Assembly (NCBI GenBank): GCA_025201765.1
Contig: MU623391.1
Location: 62,001-126,000, forward strand
DNA from: Daldinia sp. FL1419
Lineage: Eukaryota; Ascomycota; Sordariomycetes; Xylariales; Hypoxylaceae
DNA length: 64,000 nucleotides
Direction: 5' to 3'
This document shows positions 1 through 10,947 of the stretch, piece by piece. The notes under the pieces were generated by a model that saw nothing but the letters and a program-made list of their open reading frames with translations, was not told the DNA's origin and made no database searches. The stretch's first letter is position 1; every line of letters begins with the position of its first letter. The position numbers were made by a program, and so were the translations under genes.

Positions 1-816
1 CTTATTTTCCCGACTGTTGTCTGCGGTCTTGGTTGGGGCGACTGGTGGGGTGGTTTCATCTACGCTGGTATCATCCGAATTTTCTTCATCCAGCAGGCTA
101 CTTTCTGTGTCAACTCTCTTGCCCACTGGCTCGGTGACCAGCCTTTCGACGACCGCAACTCCCCCCGAGACCACGTCATCACTGCCCTTGTCACGCTTGG
201 TGAAGGTTACCACAACTTCCACCACGAGTTCCCGTCCGACTACCGAAACGCTATTGAGTGGTGGCAGTACGACCCGACCAAGTGGGCCATCTGGACCTGG
301 AAGAAGCTCGGTCTTGCCTACAACCTCAAGACCTTCCGTGAGAACGAAATCGAGAAGGGTCGCCTCCAGCAGATGCAGAAGAAGCTCGACCAGAAGCGAT
401 CCAAGCTCGACTGGGGTGTTCCTCTTGAGCAGCTACCTGTTGTGGACTGGGATGACTACGTTAGCGAATCTAAGAACGGCAAGGCTCTAGTTGCTGTTGC
501 TGGTGTCATTCACGACGTTACCGACTTCATCAAGGACCACCCTGGTGGCAAGGCTCTGATTACATCTGCTATCGGCAAGGACGCTACTGCTATCTTCAAC
601 GGTGGTGTGTACGAACACTCAAATGCCGCCCACAACCTTCTGTCTACCATGCGTGTCGGTGTTCTCCGAGGAGGCTGCGAAGTTGAGATCTGGAAGAAGG
701 TAAACATGGAGAAGGAGGGTGCCTTCGTTACAGATTCATCTGGCCAGCGAATTGTCCGTGCTGGTGACCAAGTCACGAGGATCTCTCAGCCTCTCGCCGG
801 TGCTAATGCCGCATAA
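1..816 (+). CDS. OLE1: Delta-9 acyl-CoA (stearoyl-CoA) desaturase, 3' part
   Basis: Frame 1 is open from the first base to the TAA at 814-816, giving the last 271 residues; the start lies left of the window. The visible part has a membrane stretch, the NSLAHWLG segment, the third histidine box GYHNFHHEFP (fragment residues about 69-78) and a C-terminal cytochrome b5 domain with heme motif HPGG (180-183) and a second histidine in VYEHSNAAHN. Catalytic domain fused to C-terminal cytochrome b5 is the fungal Ole1 architecture. The enzyme sits in the ER membrane and puts the first cis double bond into palmitoyl- and stearoyl-CoA using electrons from its own b5 domain. The first two histidine boxes are off the window, so their integrity cannot be judged. 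No intron is visible in this part. Confidence 0.95.
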   Translation, partial: LIFPTVVCGLGWGDWWGGFIYAGIIRIFFIQQATFCVNSLAHWLGDQPFDDRNSPRDHVITALVTLGEGYHNFHHEFPSDYRNAIEWWQYDPTKWAIWTWKKLGLAYNLKTFRENEIEKGRLQQMQKKLDQKRSKLDWGVPLEQLPVVDWDDYVSESKNGKALVAVAGVIHDVTDFIKDHPGGKALITSAIGKDATAIFNGGVYEHSNAAHNLLSTMRVGVLRGGCEVEIWKKVNMEKEGAFVTDSSGQRIVRAGDQVTRISQPLAGANAA

Positions 817-3039
817 ACGGTTCGGGGGGCTAGCGATTTAAGGTCAGACTCGAAGGGCTCGAGTTTCGGAACCAGGAAGGCTATAATACCGAAGGTAATG
901 GAATATGGGTGCCGCTAGTCCAAGTGACCAAAGGATGGAATATCCTTGAATGAGAAAGCAAAAACAAAAAACCTACAATTTGTACATAGGAAAGGCCATG
1001 CGGTTTACAACATGATGAGGCAACTCGTCCTCCGGCGTTTAGAGGGAATCAGTGAAAAAGGGCTCACGTTAAGCAAATTTGGTGGGCGTTGGCGTATTAC
1101 AACTTCCGACAGACTGAATGATTATAAAGTTTGGACTGATTATTAAAAGAACAATTTGTCTGTTTTACCCGAATTGGTGCGCTAGTTGTGATTTGCTATA
1201 GTGACGGGTGACTTGATGATTAAATTGAATTGACTTTGAAGCATTCACAAACCAAATCTTAATTAGAGTCGTATACTAAGAACGGTTAACGTAATTACCT
1301 AACCTAGATTAGAGAGGACGTATATCATAGGTCTTGTCGTTGACATCAAGATTTTGATCATGTGAAAGTTTTAGAATTAATTACATGGCTTCCATGTATA
1401 GAGGGTTAAACTGATGCTGCAAGTATATGTTCCGTTTCCGCCACTATAGAAAGCAAATATACCTAGGTTAATTAATTATTACTTATATCTCACCTTCGAG
1501 CTTTTCTACTCGTATAAACTTTAACACTTGAATGAAGGCTATTGTGAAAAATAACCAACGGGCTAACGGCATACTAGCCCTCCCTCCCCATACTCGCCTA
1601 CGAAGCTATACCCCCCCACAGATGGTAGCTAATGGATGATAAATAAATAAATAAGTAAAAACGAATATACCCAACGTGAACTATTAATAATCCCCGTCCA
1701 TCCTTTCCGTGCCCTGTCCTCGCTTCTGTATTAGATCGTACATGCATACACACGTGTATACCCAGCCCCCCCCCTCCCCCATACCTACCTCCCCAACCCA
1801 CACACAAGCCTCGGTATCGCAGTAGCATTACGCGTCACACACCGCACGTGTAAACGTAAACACATCTTCGCATCTACGTAGGTAGCCATCCGTGCCCAAA
1901 TAATAGGTACCAAGTCACGTAAGGGGGGCTCCTCTCGCCCGGAGTTTTGCTGAGCAAGCTCGTCCCCAACAGATGGGACGGCGGTGGGACGCGCCAGCTA
2001 GCCAGCCAGCCAGCCTTGTGGTTAGGCCCTGCAGGCGCTATGTAATACGTAACTACGGAACTACATAACTACCTTACCTATACCCCCTGGATGGGTCCGC
2101 TGATTAAAGAAGAAAAGCGTAGAAAAGGGGAGCGGATGTGAGACACGCCGGTACCACGGAATTAGAAGCATTCGGTTTAGAGAGCATCTGTCTTACCAAC
2201 TCGTCATAATCAGGGAGGCTACCTATCCAGTATACCAGGTAGCGGGCAAGCATGCCTATAGCTACCTCTTAACAGCCCCTTAAAACACAAACCACGAAGA
2301 CGAGTAGCCAACCTATATCTACCACTACGAACGAAACCATCACCGCACGCTCAAGGCAACTAACTCAAATCGCGTATATCAAAAGGGCGAGCCTGTAGGC
2401 TCCATCGCATAATTCATTCGATCTATCTGGGGAACACGAAGCGAGGCCAAACCAACCCAAACGCAGCTTAAGCTCTCTCCCCGGTCTATCAGCGACCGCC
2501 GCATACCGGTATCGAACGAGGAGGAATACCAAGTTGATCGTTTCAAAGTTGAAAAGAGTACGACCAACTTCCCTCCTCCGTAAGTACCTACCTATTGAGT
2601 TAATAGAAGTGACATACATTAATCAGTGTAACGTATCGGCATAACCTGTTCCAAACGTAAAATCATCATCCTTCGACGTCACCTCCCTCTCCCCTGGCCT
2701 GTCTTCTGTCTCTTATCTCTCCCCGGTTTATATGAAGTGGTTTTTATTGTTTGATCCGAACCATACGCCATCTCGCGAGAGTTGAAATGATTTTCCATCT
2801 TCGGATTTAGTCCCTTATCCGGAAACGATCCCCTCCTGAGCCCTTGGCAGCATGTTAAATAGTTTGCTCACCAGTAGTCATCTCCGAACGACTGAATGTG
2901 ACCAGAACGCCGCGCAAAAGCAATGCAAATAGCCCACCCTTTACAGTATTATCAAGAATCTGGAAACGCCACTGTTGTACGCCTTAGTGCAAGTAAACGT
3001 AACGCGCAAGTGTCGGGTTTCTTAAGAATAGGCGAGTCG
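817..3039. other. Intergenic region between convergent desaturase and SNF2 genes
   Basis: It lies between two convergent stop codons. Beyond 3' UTR sequence I see no coding signal. It contains short homopolymer and CA/CCAGC-type low-complexity stretches (about 1740-1800 and 1996-2016) and several TAGGTA/TACCTA words. Confidence 0.6.
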
Positions 3040-6000
3040 TCATTTAAAAAGGCTGCGTAGATCCATGAGTTTTTGTTTCGCCGCCTCTGCCTTATCCATG
3101 ACGCGATTTCTGTCCATGCTAAGGCTTGCGAGCTTCTTCTTCTTCTCTTGAAGCTCCAGCATTTTCTCCTCGATGCTATCTCGCATAATATACCTAACCG
3201 TGCGTACGGGCCTCTTCTGTCCGAGTCGGTGGACACGGTCAACAGCTTGTGCTTCTGCTGCTGGGTTGTACTGAGGCTCCATCACGTAGACGTGATTTCC
3301 TGATGTGAGATTCAGACCGAGACCACCAGCCATAATCGATACTAGTATCACGTGCACCGAGTTATCTTCTCGGAAGCTATCCATAGCAGCAGTTCTAGCG
3401 GTTCGACTCATCTTACCGTCGAGGCGGGTGTATCGAATACCAACGTTATCCAACGCAATCTGGATAAGGTCGAGATGGGAAGTCCAGGCGGAGAAGACAA
3501 CCGACTTGTATGGCGGCTCGTCGGGGCTAGCCTCACTATCAGCCTTTGCTTTCAAAAGATCTTCGACGAGTGCACGAGTCTTCGTGTGAGGCCCCGAATA
3601 TTCCGGGTAGCCCTCTTTCGTTCTGATTTTGGCCTCGGATTTATGTGATTGATGGGGTCCCTCGTGCTCGACTTCGGCCTTGCTCTTGCGAATTTCGTTA
3701 TAGGCGAACCGGACGTGAGCCTGGCAAACGGGACATGTACCCGATCTGTGATCCCCCACCTCTTCTTCCCAGTTGGAAATGCAACTGGTGCAAAAAAGAT
3801 GAAAGCAAGCAGTCATGTAACCGAGAATATCCTCCTCACGCTCAGATGCGATATTAGCACTATCGTTGGAGCCAATCTTCTTCTGACAGGATATACAGAG
3901 GTCGCTGTTAGTCTCCTGCATGAGCTCAAAGGCCTCATAAGCTCTTGACTCCTCTAATGCGGGCTTCTCATCATCTTCATCACTGTCGAGGTCAATGGCG
4001 GATTCCTGGGTCATACCCTGTACCACTTCTAGATCCTCGTCACTCAGAAGATCTCTGCCATGCGCAGAGATGAGGCGCAGTCTAAGAATAGATTGGAGGA
4101 TGTGGATATACGTTCTGCCGCCAATCATCTTCTCTCTACCTGCTGCTAAGACTTGTACCTTGTCTTGCGCGTTCTTTTCAAATATGTCGTAGAGTTTGCG
4201 CTCGGAGGGGGAGAATTCGAGCCTTACTATCTTGTCGGTCCTTGGGGGGAGATCTATCTTGTCCTTCAAACGCCTGAGAGTAATACTGTCTACGAGAATC
4301 CGAAGTTTTGGAACTATTTCAGGATCGCAAACTTTGAAGGGAGCTGTGATGTATTGTGTAAACTTGCTCTTTTCATCAAAAGGCTTGAGGCGGAGGAAAG
4401 CAAGCAGTGCTGCGAGATCGTCTAGTTTGTTTTGGACGGGAGTGCCGGTAACAGCCCAACGGCGGTTAGCCTGTAACCGACATATGGCTTTGAATTGCAG
4501 AGTAGACTGCTCTCGTATCATATGGGCCTCGTCCAAGACTACACGAAACCATCCCACCTCTTCGAGGGGATATGGGCCTTGCCTACCTTTGTTACGGGAT
4601 GCCACTTCGCTAGCAACAGAGCCATAGGTCGTCAAAACAAGGTCGAATGTGGCAAGCTTCTTAGGATCCTTGATGCGATTAGATCCATGGTAGATATAGT
4701 ACGTCAGCTGGCCAGGCTGGATGTGAGCTTTGATTTGCTCTTCCCAGTTCGTTATCGTACTGAGGGGACATATTAAGAGAGTCGCTTTGCCATTCTGCTT
4801 TAGCTGGGTTAAGCCGAGCGGCTGTGGTGTAGGCACGTCAAAGTGTCCCGAAGAACTGGGTTTCTTCTTTGGCATGGGGGGAGCTTGCGGCTGAACGGGC
4901 TCAAGCTTTGACCACTCGTCGGCTTCCTCGAGGGAACTAGCAACAAGAGACAAGATGCTTAGCGTCTTTCCTAGACCCATCATATCCGCAAGAATACCAC
5001 CGAGGGTCTCGGGAGGGGCTTCACGTTGCGAACTTCCAGTGATTACATTGTAGTATGTTTTTTGGCCGTTGTTACCAAGACGGATCTGCCAGAAAGAACC
5101 GGCGGCCTTGCCATCGCTGCCGAATTGACGAGGTTTCTCCTTGGCCATCATAAAGCTGAGTCCTTGTTTTTGGTGTTTTAAAAGTTCAGTCTGTACTCGG
5201 GGGTCGGGTTCCATTTCGGGGGGTTCTTCGTTTTTGGCTAGAGAGTCAAAGACTCCCATGACTTCAGAACGAACCTCTTCAACGCTACGCGTCGTAGGCG
5301 GTGGGACCGATGACCCCGGAGGATAGGGCGCCTTGGGGTACTCTTTAATGATTGGCGGGGGTTTGGGTCCTTCGACGAGTTGTGGGTTCTCATATTTTAT
5401 GCTGGGATCGATTCTTGGGGGATTACGAAGCCAAAGATTTTTCTGGGATAGATGTCTCGCAACGGTCCTAGCACTCTTTCGAGGACCGTAAAGCATCAAA
5501 TCGAGGGTATAATTCCTCGAGGTAGGCTTTCCGGCTTCCTCCCCGGGTATTTTCTGCCTTGTGGGTATCCTGCAGTCCGTTCTTAGCTGAAGGCGAGAGT
5601 CTAATAGGCCAGCAAGGCCGGATGCAGTGCTGGCATCGACAGTCCCGACTATTTTACGAGTATAGTCGTAAGCGTGAATAACATAGGACGCTTCGCCAAG
5701 CTTTCTCCTAAGCACAATCTTGACTTGTGGCCAGCAGCTTGGCATAAGCGGAATAACGCCAGGTTTGGGACTCGGAACGATGTGACAATTTAAACTCGCG
5801 TGCTGGATCATGCCGTAACAGATCTCTTCATCTATCGGAGCCTGTATTACCACGACGTCATTTTCCTCGACTATCAAAATGTTAACTGGATATTTAAATT
5901 TATTTGCAACAATAAACCTACCAGTATCAGTAAGGTCCACGGCCTCCACCGGCCCGGTCGAATATCGTTGCTGTTGATTGTCCCCCTCTTGTCGCCTCTC

Positions 6001-6576
6001 CTTTACGTACTGTCCAATAATCCCATTACCGCTGTTTCTAAAGGCATGCGCCGAGGTACCATTGTCTTCCGTCTCGAGTTTTCGACGTTTCGATTGAGGA
6101 TTGAACGCACGCTGTTCCACATTATTCATTCGGTCCAACATATTGCTAAAATTGCTGTGCTGTGGTATGGGCTGATTGGTAGCGTTATATCCATCTTGCG
6201 AGTTGGAAAACTGGAAACCCGGGCTGGCGAACTGGAATTCGACATCGATCGGGATATTTGAATTATTGAAAGGGCGGGCAGGCGCTTCTGGTCGGGGAGC
6301 TGGTGCTGGGGAGGCGTAACCTTTCGGGTTGAGTAGGAGCGTCGGATTGAATCTCGAGGATCCATTCTGCATGGAGGCTGAATCAGAGGTAAAAATGTTA
6401 GTATCGTTACAGGTATCATTATCAGTATCATTATCAGTATCTTGGTGAAGATTCTTTGTAGTCAAAGAAGCTACTTGTATTGGTTGGAGAAGGTCGCTTT
6501 GACTAGCGATAGGTGCGGGCGAGTGACCAAAGCTGTGAAAAGGGTCGTTACCCTGTGTGTGATTGTTTGAGGCCAT
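3040..6576 (-). CDS. SNF2-family DNA-dependent ATPase with embedded RING finger (RAD5/RAD16/ULS1 class)
   Basis: A single uninterrupted frame of 1178 residues. The N-terminal 200 residues are disordered, with a basic patch QSKRRK (161-166). Residues about 230-380 may be a divergent HIRAN-like domain. The SNF2 ATPase core has Walker A MGLGKT (533-538) and DEAH (682-685). A C3HC4 RING (894-951; CISC, CFHLFC, CPVC) sits between the two helicase lobes. The C-terminal lobe has RLDG (1051-1054), GGLGLNLT (1084-1091) and DRVHRLGQ (1113-1120). A RING inserted in a SNF2 core defines the RAD5/RAD16/ULS1/HLTF group: nuclear, ATP-driven translocases with E3 ubiquitin or SUMO-directed ligase activity in DNA damage tolerance or repair. 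All catalytic motifs look intact. A confident HIRAN would favour RAD5/HLTF, but I cannot fix the subfamily by eye, so no symbol is given. Confidence 0.93.
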   Translation of the reverse strand: MASNNHTQGNDPFHSFGHSPAPIASQSDLLQPIQVASLTTKNLHQDTDNDTDNDTCNDTNIFTSDSASMQNGSSRFNPTLLLNPKGYASPAPAPRPEAPARPFNNSNIPIDVEFQFASPGFQFSNSQDGYNATNQPIPQHSNFSNMLDRMNNVEQRAFNPQSKRRKLETEDNGTSAHAFRNSGNGIIGQYVKERRQEGDNQQQRYSTGPVEAVDLTDTGRFIVANKFKYPVNILIVEENDVVVIQAPIDEEICYGMIQHASLNCHIVPSPKPGVIPLMPSCWPQVKIVLRRKLGEASYVIHAYDYTRKIVGTVDASTASGLAGLLDSRLQLRTDCRIPTRQKIPGEEAGKPTSRNYTLDLMLYGPRKSARTVARHLSQKNLWLRNPPRIDPSIKYENPQLVEGPKPPPIIKEYPKAPYPPGSSVPPPTTRSVEEVRSEVMGVFDSLAKNEEPPEMEPDPRVQTELLKHQKQGLSFMMAKEKPRQFGSDGKAAGSFWQIRLGNNGQKTYYNVITGSSQREAPPETLGGILADMMGLGKTLSILSLVASSLEEADEWSKLEPVQPQAPPMPKKKPSSSGHFDVPTPQPLGLTQLKQNGKATLLICPLSTITNWEEQIKAHIQPGQLTYYIYHGSNRIKDPKKLATFDLVLTTYGSVASEVASRNKGRQGPYPLEEVGWFRVVLDEAHMIREQSTLQFKAICRLQANRRWAVTGTPVQNKLDDLAALLAFLRLKPFDEKSKFTQYITAPFKVCDPEIVPKLRILVDSITLRRLKDKIDLPPRTDKIVRLEFSPSERKLYDIFEKNAQDKVQVLAAGREKMIGGRTYIHILQSILRLRLISAHGRDLLSDEDLEVVQGMTQESAIDLDSDEDDEKPALEESRAYEAFELMQETNSDLCISCQKKIGSNDSANIASEREEDILGYMTACFHLFCTSCISNWEEEVGDHRSGTCPVCQAHVRFAYNEIRKSKAEVEHEGPHQSHKSEAKIRTKEGYPEYSGPHTKTRALVEDLLKAKADSEASPDEPPYKSVVFSAWTSHLDLIQIALDNVGIRYTRLDGKMSRTARTAAMDSFREDNSVHVILVSIMAGGLGLNLTSGNHVYVMEPQYNPAAEAQAVDRVHRLGQKRPVRTVRYIMRDSIEEKMLELQEKKKKLASLSMDRNRVMDKAEAAKQKLMDLRSLFK
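6400..6441. repeat. Imperfect 12-bp tandem repeat inside the SNF2 gene
   Basis: Units close to AGTATCATTATC repeat about three and a half times. On the minus strand they encode an Asp/Thr/Asn run (residues about 46-59) in the disordered N-terminus of the SNF2 protein. The unit length keeps the frame, so copy-number change would only lengthen or shorten the acidic tail. Confidence 0.75.
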
Positions 6577-8172
6577 ATTGTACCGCCTTCCTGGCCTGTC
6601 GCTATAATGAGTGAAATGCGGCTACATGCAGCACTGTCGTTGTTTGAGACGTCTGCGAGGGCCGATTAAAGCTTATAAACAAAGAAAACCACGCGCTCGA
6701 GGTGGTTATTCTGGTGGGTGGTAATGGGCATCGGCAAGGCTGGCGTAGATGATAGTTGGAAAAAGTAAAAGAACGGTCGGGATCTGAGAGATATCGATAT
6801 GCGGAATAAGTATGGAAATAGGTGGATGGTAGATCGGAGGAGCGGTAGTTGAGTAACTATAAAAAAACCCCTTGGCTTGGAGAATAAAACAAATAAAAAC
6901 TAAATGGTTTTGTGTGATCAATGGACTTGAGACTTTGCAACCGAGCCGTCTATCCTTAAAAAAGTTTTTAAAAAAGAGAGACAAAAAATCTCAGATAGTT
7001 AACTTCGTCACGAGGACAACGTTAGGTACCGTGTAGGGTGAGATGGTTGCGAGTGGATGTGACAGTCAAGCTTCTGAAATTCGCAAAGAGTAAACTTGGT
7101 TGGTCCATTGCTGTTGACTAGGAACATTTCGGGATGCATTAGGTTGACGTTGACGTGAGAAGTATCGACCCTACCCACATGTTATGGAGGGGGTACCTAG
7201 GACAAAAAGTAAATATACTTTGATAGTCTGATTTTGCCAGTCATGATATCACCTATGTTTTAAACTTTAAAAGTATAGTTACTTCGGGTAGTTATATATA
7301 ACGGGCAGGGTTGGCTACCGATAGGCGCAGATACCCACCCCGCCGAGAATGCAGCTAACTACTACCTGAGGTGCTCCCTCTTTACTAAATGCCTGACGCG
7401 TCGCAAATCAAAACGAATAGTTAAAAATGCTTGATTGGTCTGCTGACCAGCTGAGCGCACTAACCTCAACCCGTCCAGCCTGTCTACACTTCTTACCTCT
7501 GTACTCCCCAGGCCACGTGCCCCGCAGATCTAACAGACCCAATTAACTTGATGCAGATGCAGGCATCTTCGCCGTGGGGTCTCTTGGTACCAACCCACAC
7601 TCGTGTCCGCATCCCCGGACTCTCTACTTATTCCTATTATCACTGTTACCTATCGCCTACCTATCACCTTATCACTACCTTTATTGAAGGATACATAGTA
7701 GATACCTTTGGTTCCCGATATCGTATCTGTTGACATTAATATGAATGTCTTGAACTAATCTTTCTCATCTCGATTTCCAATTACTACTAACTAGTTAAAA
7801 TACATGAGACTTTTTATATGAGCCTTATACCGTATTTGTCATATCTTCCTCCTTTTCTCCATACAGATAGATGTATGAATCATGTTTCCCATTTATCCTA
7901 TTGTCTTTTTTTTCTTTTAGTTTACGGATGAGTAAACAAGCCTCCGATTCCCACGCCTGATTTTTAATACTATGATTAAAGGTAAAGCATTTGCTTTTGT
8001 TATATTTGGACCGACCCTTGAGGGTTGGTTCGGATTGTTCTGGTTGTACAATGCTCATAGGTTCTAGCAACCTATTGCAACGTCATGTTTCTCCAAAGCC
8101 ACGCTCTGTGTAAGCGAAGCCGTTGCTGGATCTCTCGTGTTTGGGGGTTTCAACTCTCGGGCTCTGATCGGA
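6577..8172. other. Intergenic region upstream of the SNF2 gene
   Basis: About 1.6 kb holding the SNF2 promoter on the left and the 3' flank of the small Arg/Ser-rich gene on the right. The open frames here have no recognisable composition or motif. I see no RNA gene. Confidence 0.5.
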
Positions 8173-8661
8173 TCATCCATCCTGCTTAGACTTCTGGGAT
8201 GGACTGTCGCTCCTAATCACGATTTCGTGGCGGAGGAATGAAGCAACGATAGGCTCAATAATTTTCTTCGATTCGACATCGTGACTTCGCCCTCGACTCT
8301 GTGTTCTTTGCCGCCTTCTTTTAGAGAACTCTAGTGTATTCGGAGAACGAGATCTAGATGGTGATTGACTTCGGTGGCGGTTAAGTTGAACAACACGGAT
8401 CAGCTTTCTACGAGTTGGAGATAACGACCCTCCTCTAAGCCGTGATGTGTTGCTGGATATATCGAGCCTCGAAGACGAACGGTGCCTGCATCGCCCACGA
8501 AAGGTGGCGGATTCTGCCGACGGTATCCGAGCTGCCGCAACGGCCAGAGTTTCCGGTGGGCTGCGGCGGCGTTTCCGTCCTCGTTGGCCATCGGGCTCGG
8601 GGGATGAGAATGTTGTAATAGTGATATCAATAAAGCTTTCGTTGACTGTTTGGCCGGTCAT
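8173..8661 (-). CDS. Small Arg/Ser-rich hypothetical protein
   Basis: A 162-residue frame from ATG 8659-8661 to TGA. The protein is highly basic, with clusters GRKRRRSP, SPSRSRSP and KRRRQRTQSRGRS that look like RS/SP dipeptide tracts and nuclear localisation signals. The C-terminal 25 residues are less biased and could fold as a short helix. No catalytic domain is recognisable. RS-rich composition is common in splicing-associated nuclear proteins, but that is inference from composition only. It stands alone between long intergenic regions. It could also be one exon of a longer gene or a chance frame; protein-like composition against an AT-rich surrounding favours a real gene. Confidence 0.5.
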   Translation of the reverse strand: MTGQTVNESFIDITITTFSSPEPDGQRGRKRRRSPPETLAVAAARIPSAESATFRGRCRHRSSSRLDISSNTSRLRGGSLSPTRRKLIRVVQLNRHRSQSPSRSRSPNTLEFSKRRRQRTQSRGRSHDVESKKIIEPIVASFLRHEIVIRSDSPSQKSKQDG

Positions 8662-10947
8662 TTCGAATCTGATGGCGATGGACTGGGGTATTTGAGTTTG
8701 TTAAGCTATGCTTTACACTCAGCTAATCTGACAAATGAGATTGTCGGCAATAAAAATTAAAATAGATAAGCCCCAAGACAATAGTAGATAGGGGTAAGAC
8801 CTAGATTATTTGGGACCAGTGATAGGGCAATATGCACTACGCATTAGAGGGGAACGAGTGGGAGATATGACAATGTGACTGGGTGTTTCGAATCACGAGA
8901 AAGTATACAAAAGAAGGAAGACGGTGAAGGGTTGGGAAGATATAGTCTGAGCAAGATATAAACCTAGAAAGTAATCTGGATCACATCGACACAGAAAGCC
9001 AAGATAAAGCCCCAGGAACCCCAAGGTGGGAAGAGACCATAGATCAACTGGATTTGGGGTCGTATAAACTACAGGAGCCAAATGGCAGGGTTATGATCGA
9101 CAAGTTTACTCCTGGGATCTTCAAATCAGACCGTCTTGGATTGGTGCATCTCTAGGCTGATGGATTAGACACGATTGGTCGACCGTCTGGTGGAACTGAC
9201 GTAAACTGTGTCGAACCAGAGAAACTCAGTTTGGGGCCAGGGCTGGCTCAGGTGGACGGGGTGGACGGGGGGTGGACACGGCTAGTTGGAGCCTCTCTCC
9301 CTTTTCTTTTCTCGGCTAAGGTCCTAAAAGGAGGAATGGTGGTATATGCTGGTTTGGAATTCAAAAATTCGCGGACTCAGACTATGTCGAGCAACGGAGC
9401 TTTAGATGGTTCGATAGATATGCGAGCTTGGTACAACCCAGGTCGTAGATGACTCGGATAATTCAGCCTATTGAAATGCGGTCGGATTATGGTCATGTAC
9501 GAGATCGCGTGATGGGAATCTAATTGGAGCGATTGTGAATGATCTGCTACAATCGTAGGGTCGAATTTATTTGAGTCGAGGAAAAGGGGATGATGTTCGT
9601 AAATTATCGTGTTGTGTTGTGTTGTGTTGTGCTGTGCTGTCGTGTAGCATTGGTTGAGGCAATTGGTGACGAAATATGATATTATTTTACTTTCCACATA
9701 GATGAACACATATGAATGAGCTACGTAGGTAGGCAGGCTGATGGTGAGATAGTAGATGTTAGGCAAACGTATGGAAATATGTGCGTAATATGTAAAGGTT
9801 GTGAGACGGTTCCTCTTATTAGATGTAGTTATGATCTATCATCTTAGTGCTAATAGTACGCACTACTAATAGTATTCTAATTGTAGCGGAAGCCTCCGAT
9901 AGGCGGGGCTAGCAGTGTTTTAGAGTCCAGGACCCTCAGTAACCTACCTAGGTACTTGTCTAGTGGCCTCCTTAAGTATGCCCCTTAAAGGTGCAACTAC
10001 CTAGCGTAAGTACGTAGTACTTGGAAGGGGAAGCTTTTACGACGTAGGAATTTCGATATAATATTGACATCCCTCGTTGGGACATTTTCTTTTACTATTG
10101 CTCGAATTTTGAGTCAATATTGCGCCTAGCTATTGGGCTAATATAGCTGATTCATATCAGTAATAATTGTATCAACGACAAGAGAAGGCCACTACCTAGG
10201 TACGCTACCTTTCTAACCTAGGCACCTGGATAATTACCTCTTAAAAGAAATGGAAGCCTTCCAAACTCCGAAGTTAGGGGTATGCCGGTTATAGGGATAT
10301 TAGACCATACCATGTGTGTATGTAATAAGCTCGTGTCGTGCCGAGCTCCGAGGCTTTTCAGTTAATGGAGGACGCCCCATATGCATAATAGTGGGGTCTA
10401 TTAAGCGGTTTATTATGGGTAAATTTGCAGAATCCTCTATTATTCTGTAACCTAATATCTTTTTAGGAAATACGCCCTCTTATTATCGACGTGACGTGTT
10501 TTAACATCTTCGAGCTAGGAAGGAGAAATATCAACTTATTACATACAACATCAACACCGGCACCGACACCCGACTGTATCATCTTTTTATTCATTTTTCT
10601 TCTATGTCCAGGCAACTTGACGTAATCGTGTTTTTATAGTCCTTCGCTGCTAAACTTCTATTTCCATTCTTTGGACCCCGTCGTCGGAAAAGCTACCAAT
10701 GATCGGTGTTGAATAATTAATTAGATACGAGACAAATCAGGGGCAGGACCGAAGCAAAAAAAAAAAAAAAAAGAGCCTAACAATACCAATTTTGACCTTA
10801 TTTTATTATTGTTTTGTTTTGTTTTGTTTAATAGAATACAGTAATTTCCCCAAGGAAGACCAGACCACCGACCCAAATCTTTCTATTTTTTTAATCCACA
10901 TACATAACATTGCATCTGCCTAGCTTCTCGCCTAGCTTCCATTCATT
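8662..10947. other. Intergenic region between divergent small gene and LSB6
   Basis: About 2.3 kb with no supported gene. It has a TGTTG/TGCTG tandem repeat near 9.6 kb, several CCTAGGTA palindromic words (about 9944-9957, 10194-10225), a 17-18 nt poly-A run near 10757 and a TTTTG repeat near 10810. The right part is the LSB6 promoter and 5' UTR. Confidence 0.55.
9609..9640. repeat. 5-bp tandem repeat GTGTT/GTGCT
   Basis: About six consecutive pentamers, the last two carrying a T to C change. Ordinary microsatellite in non-coding DNA. Confidence 0.8.
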
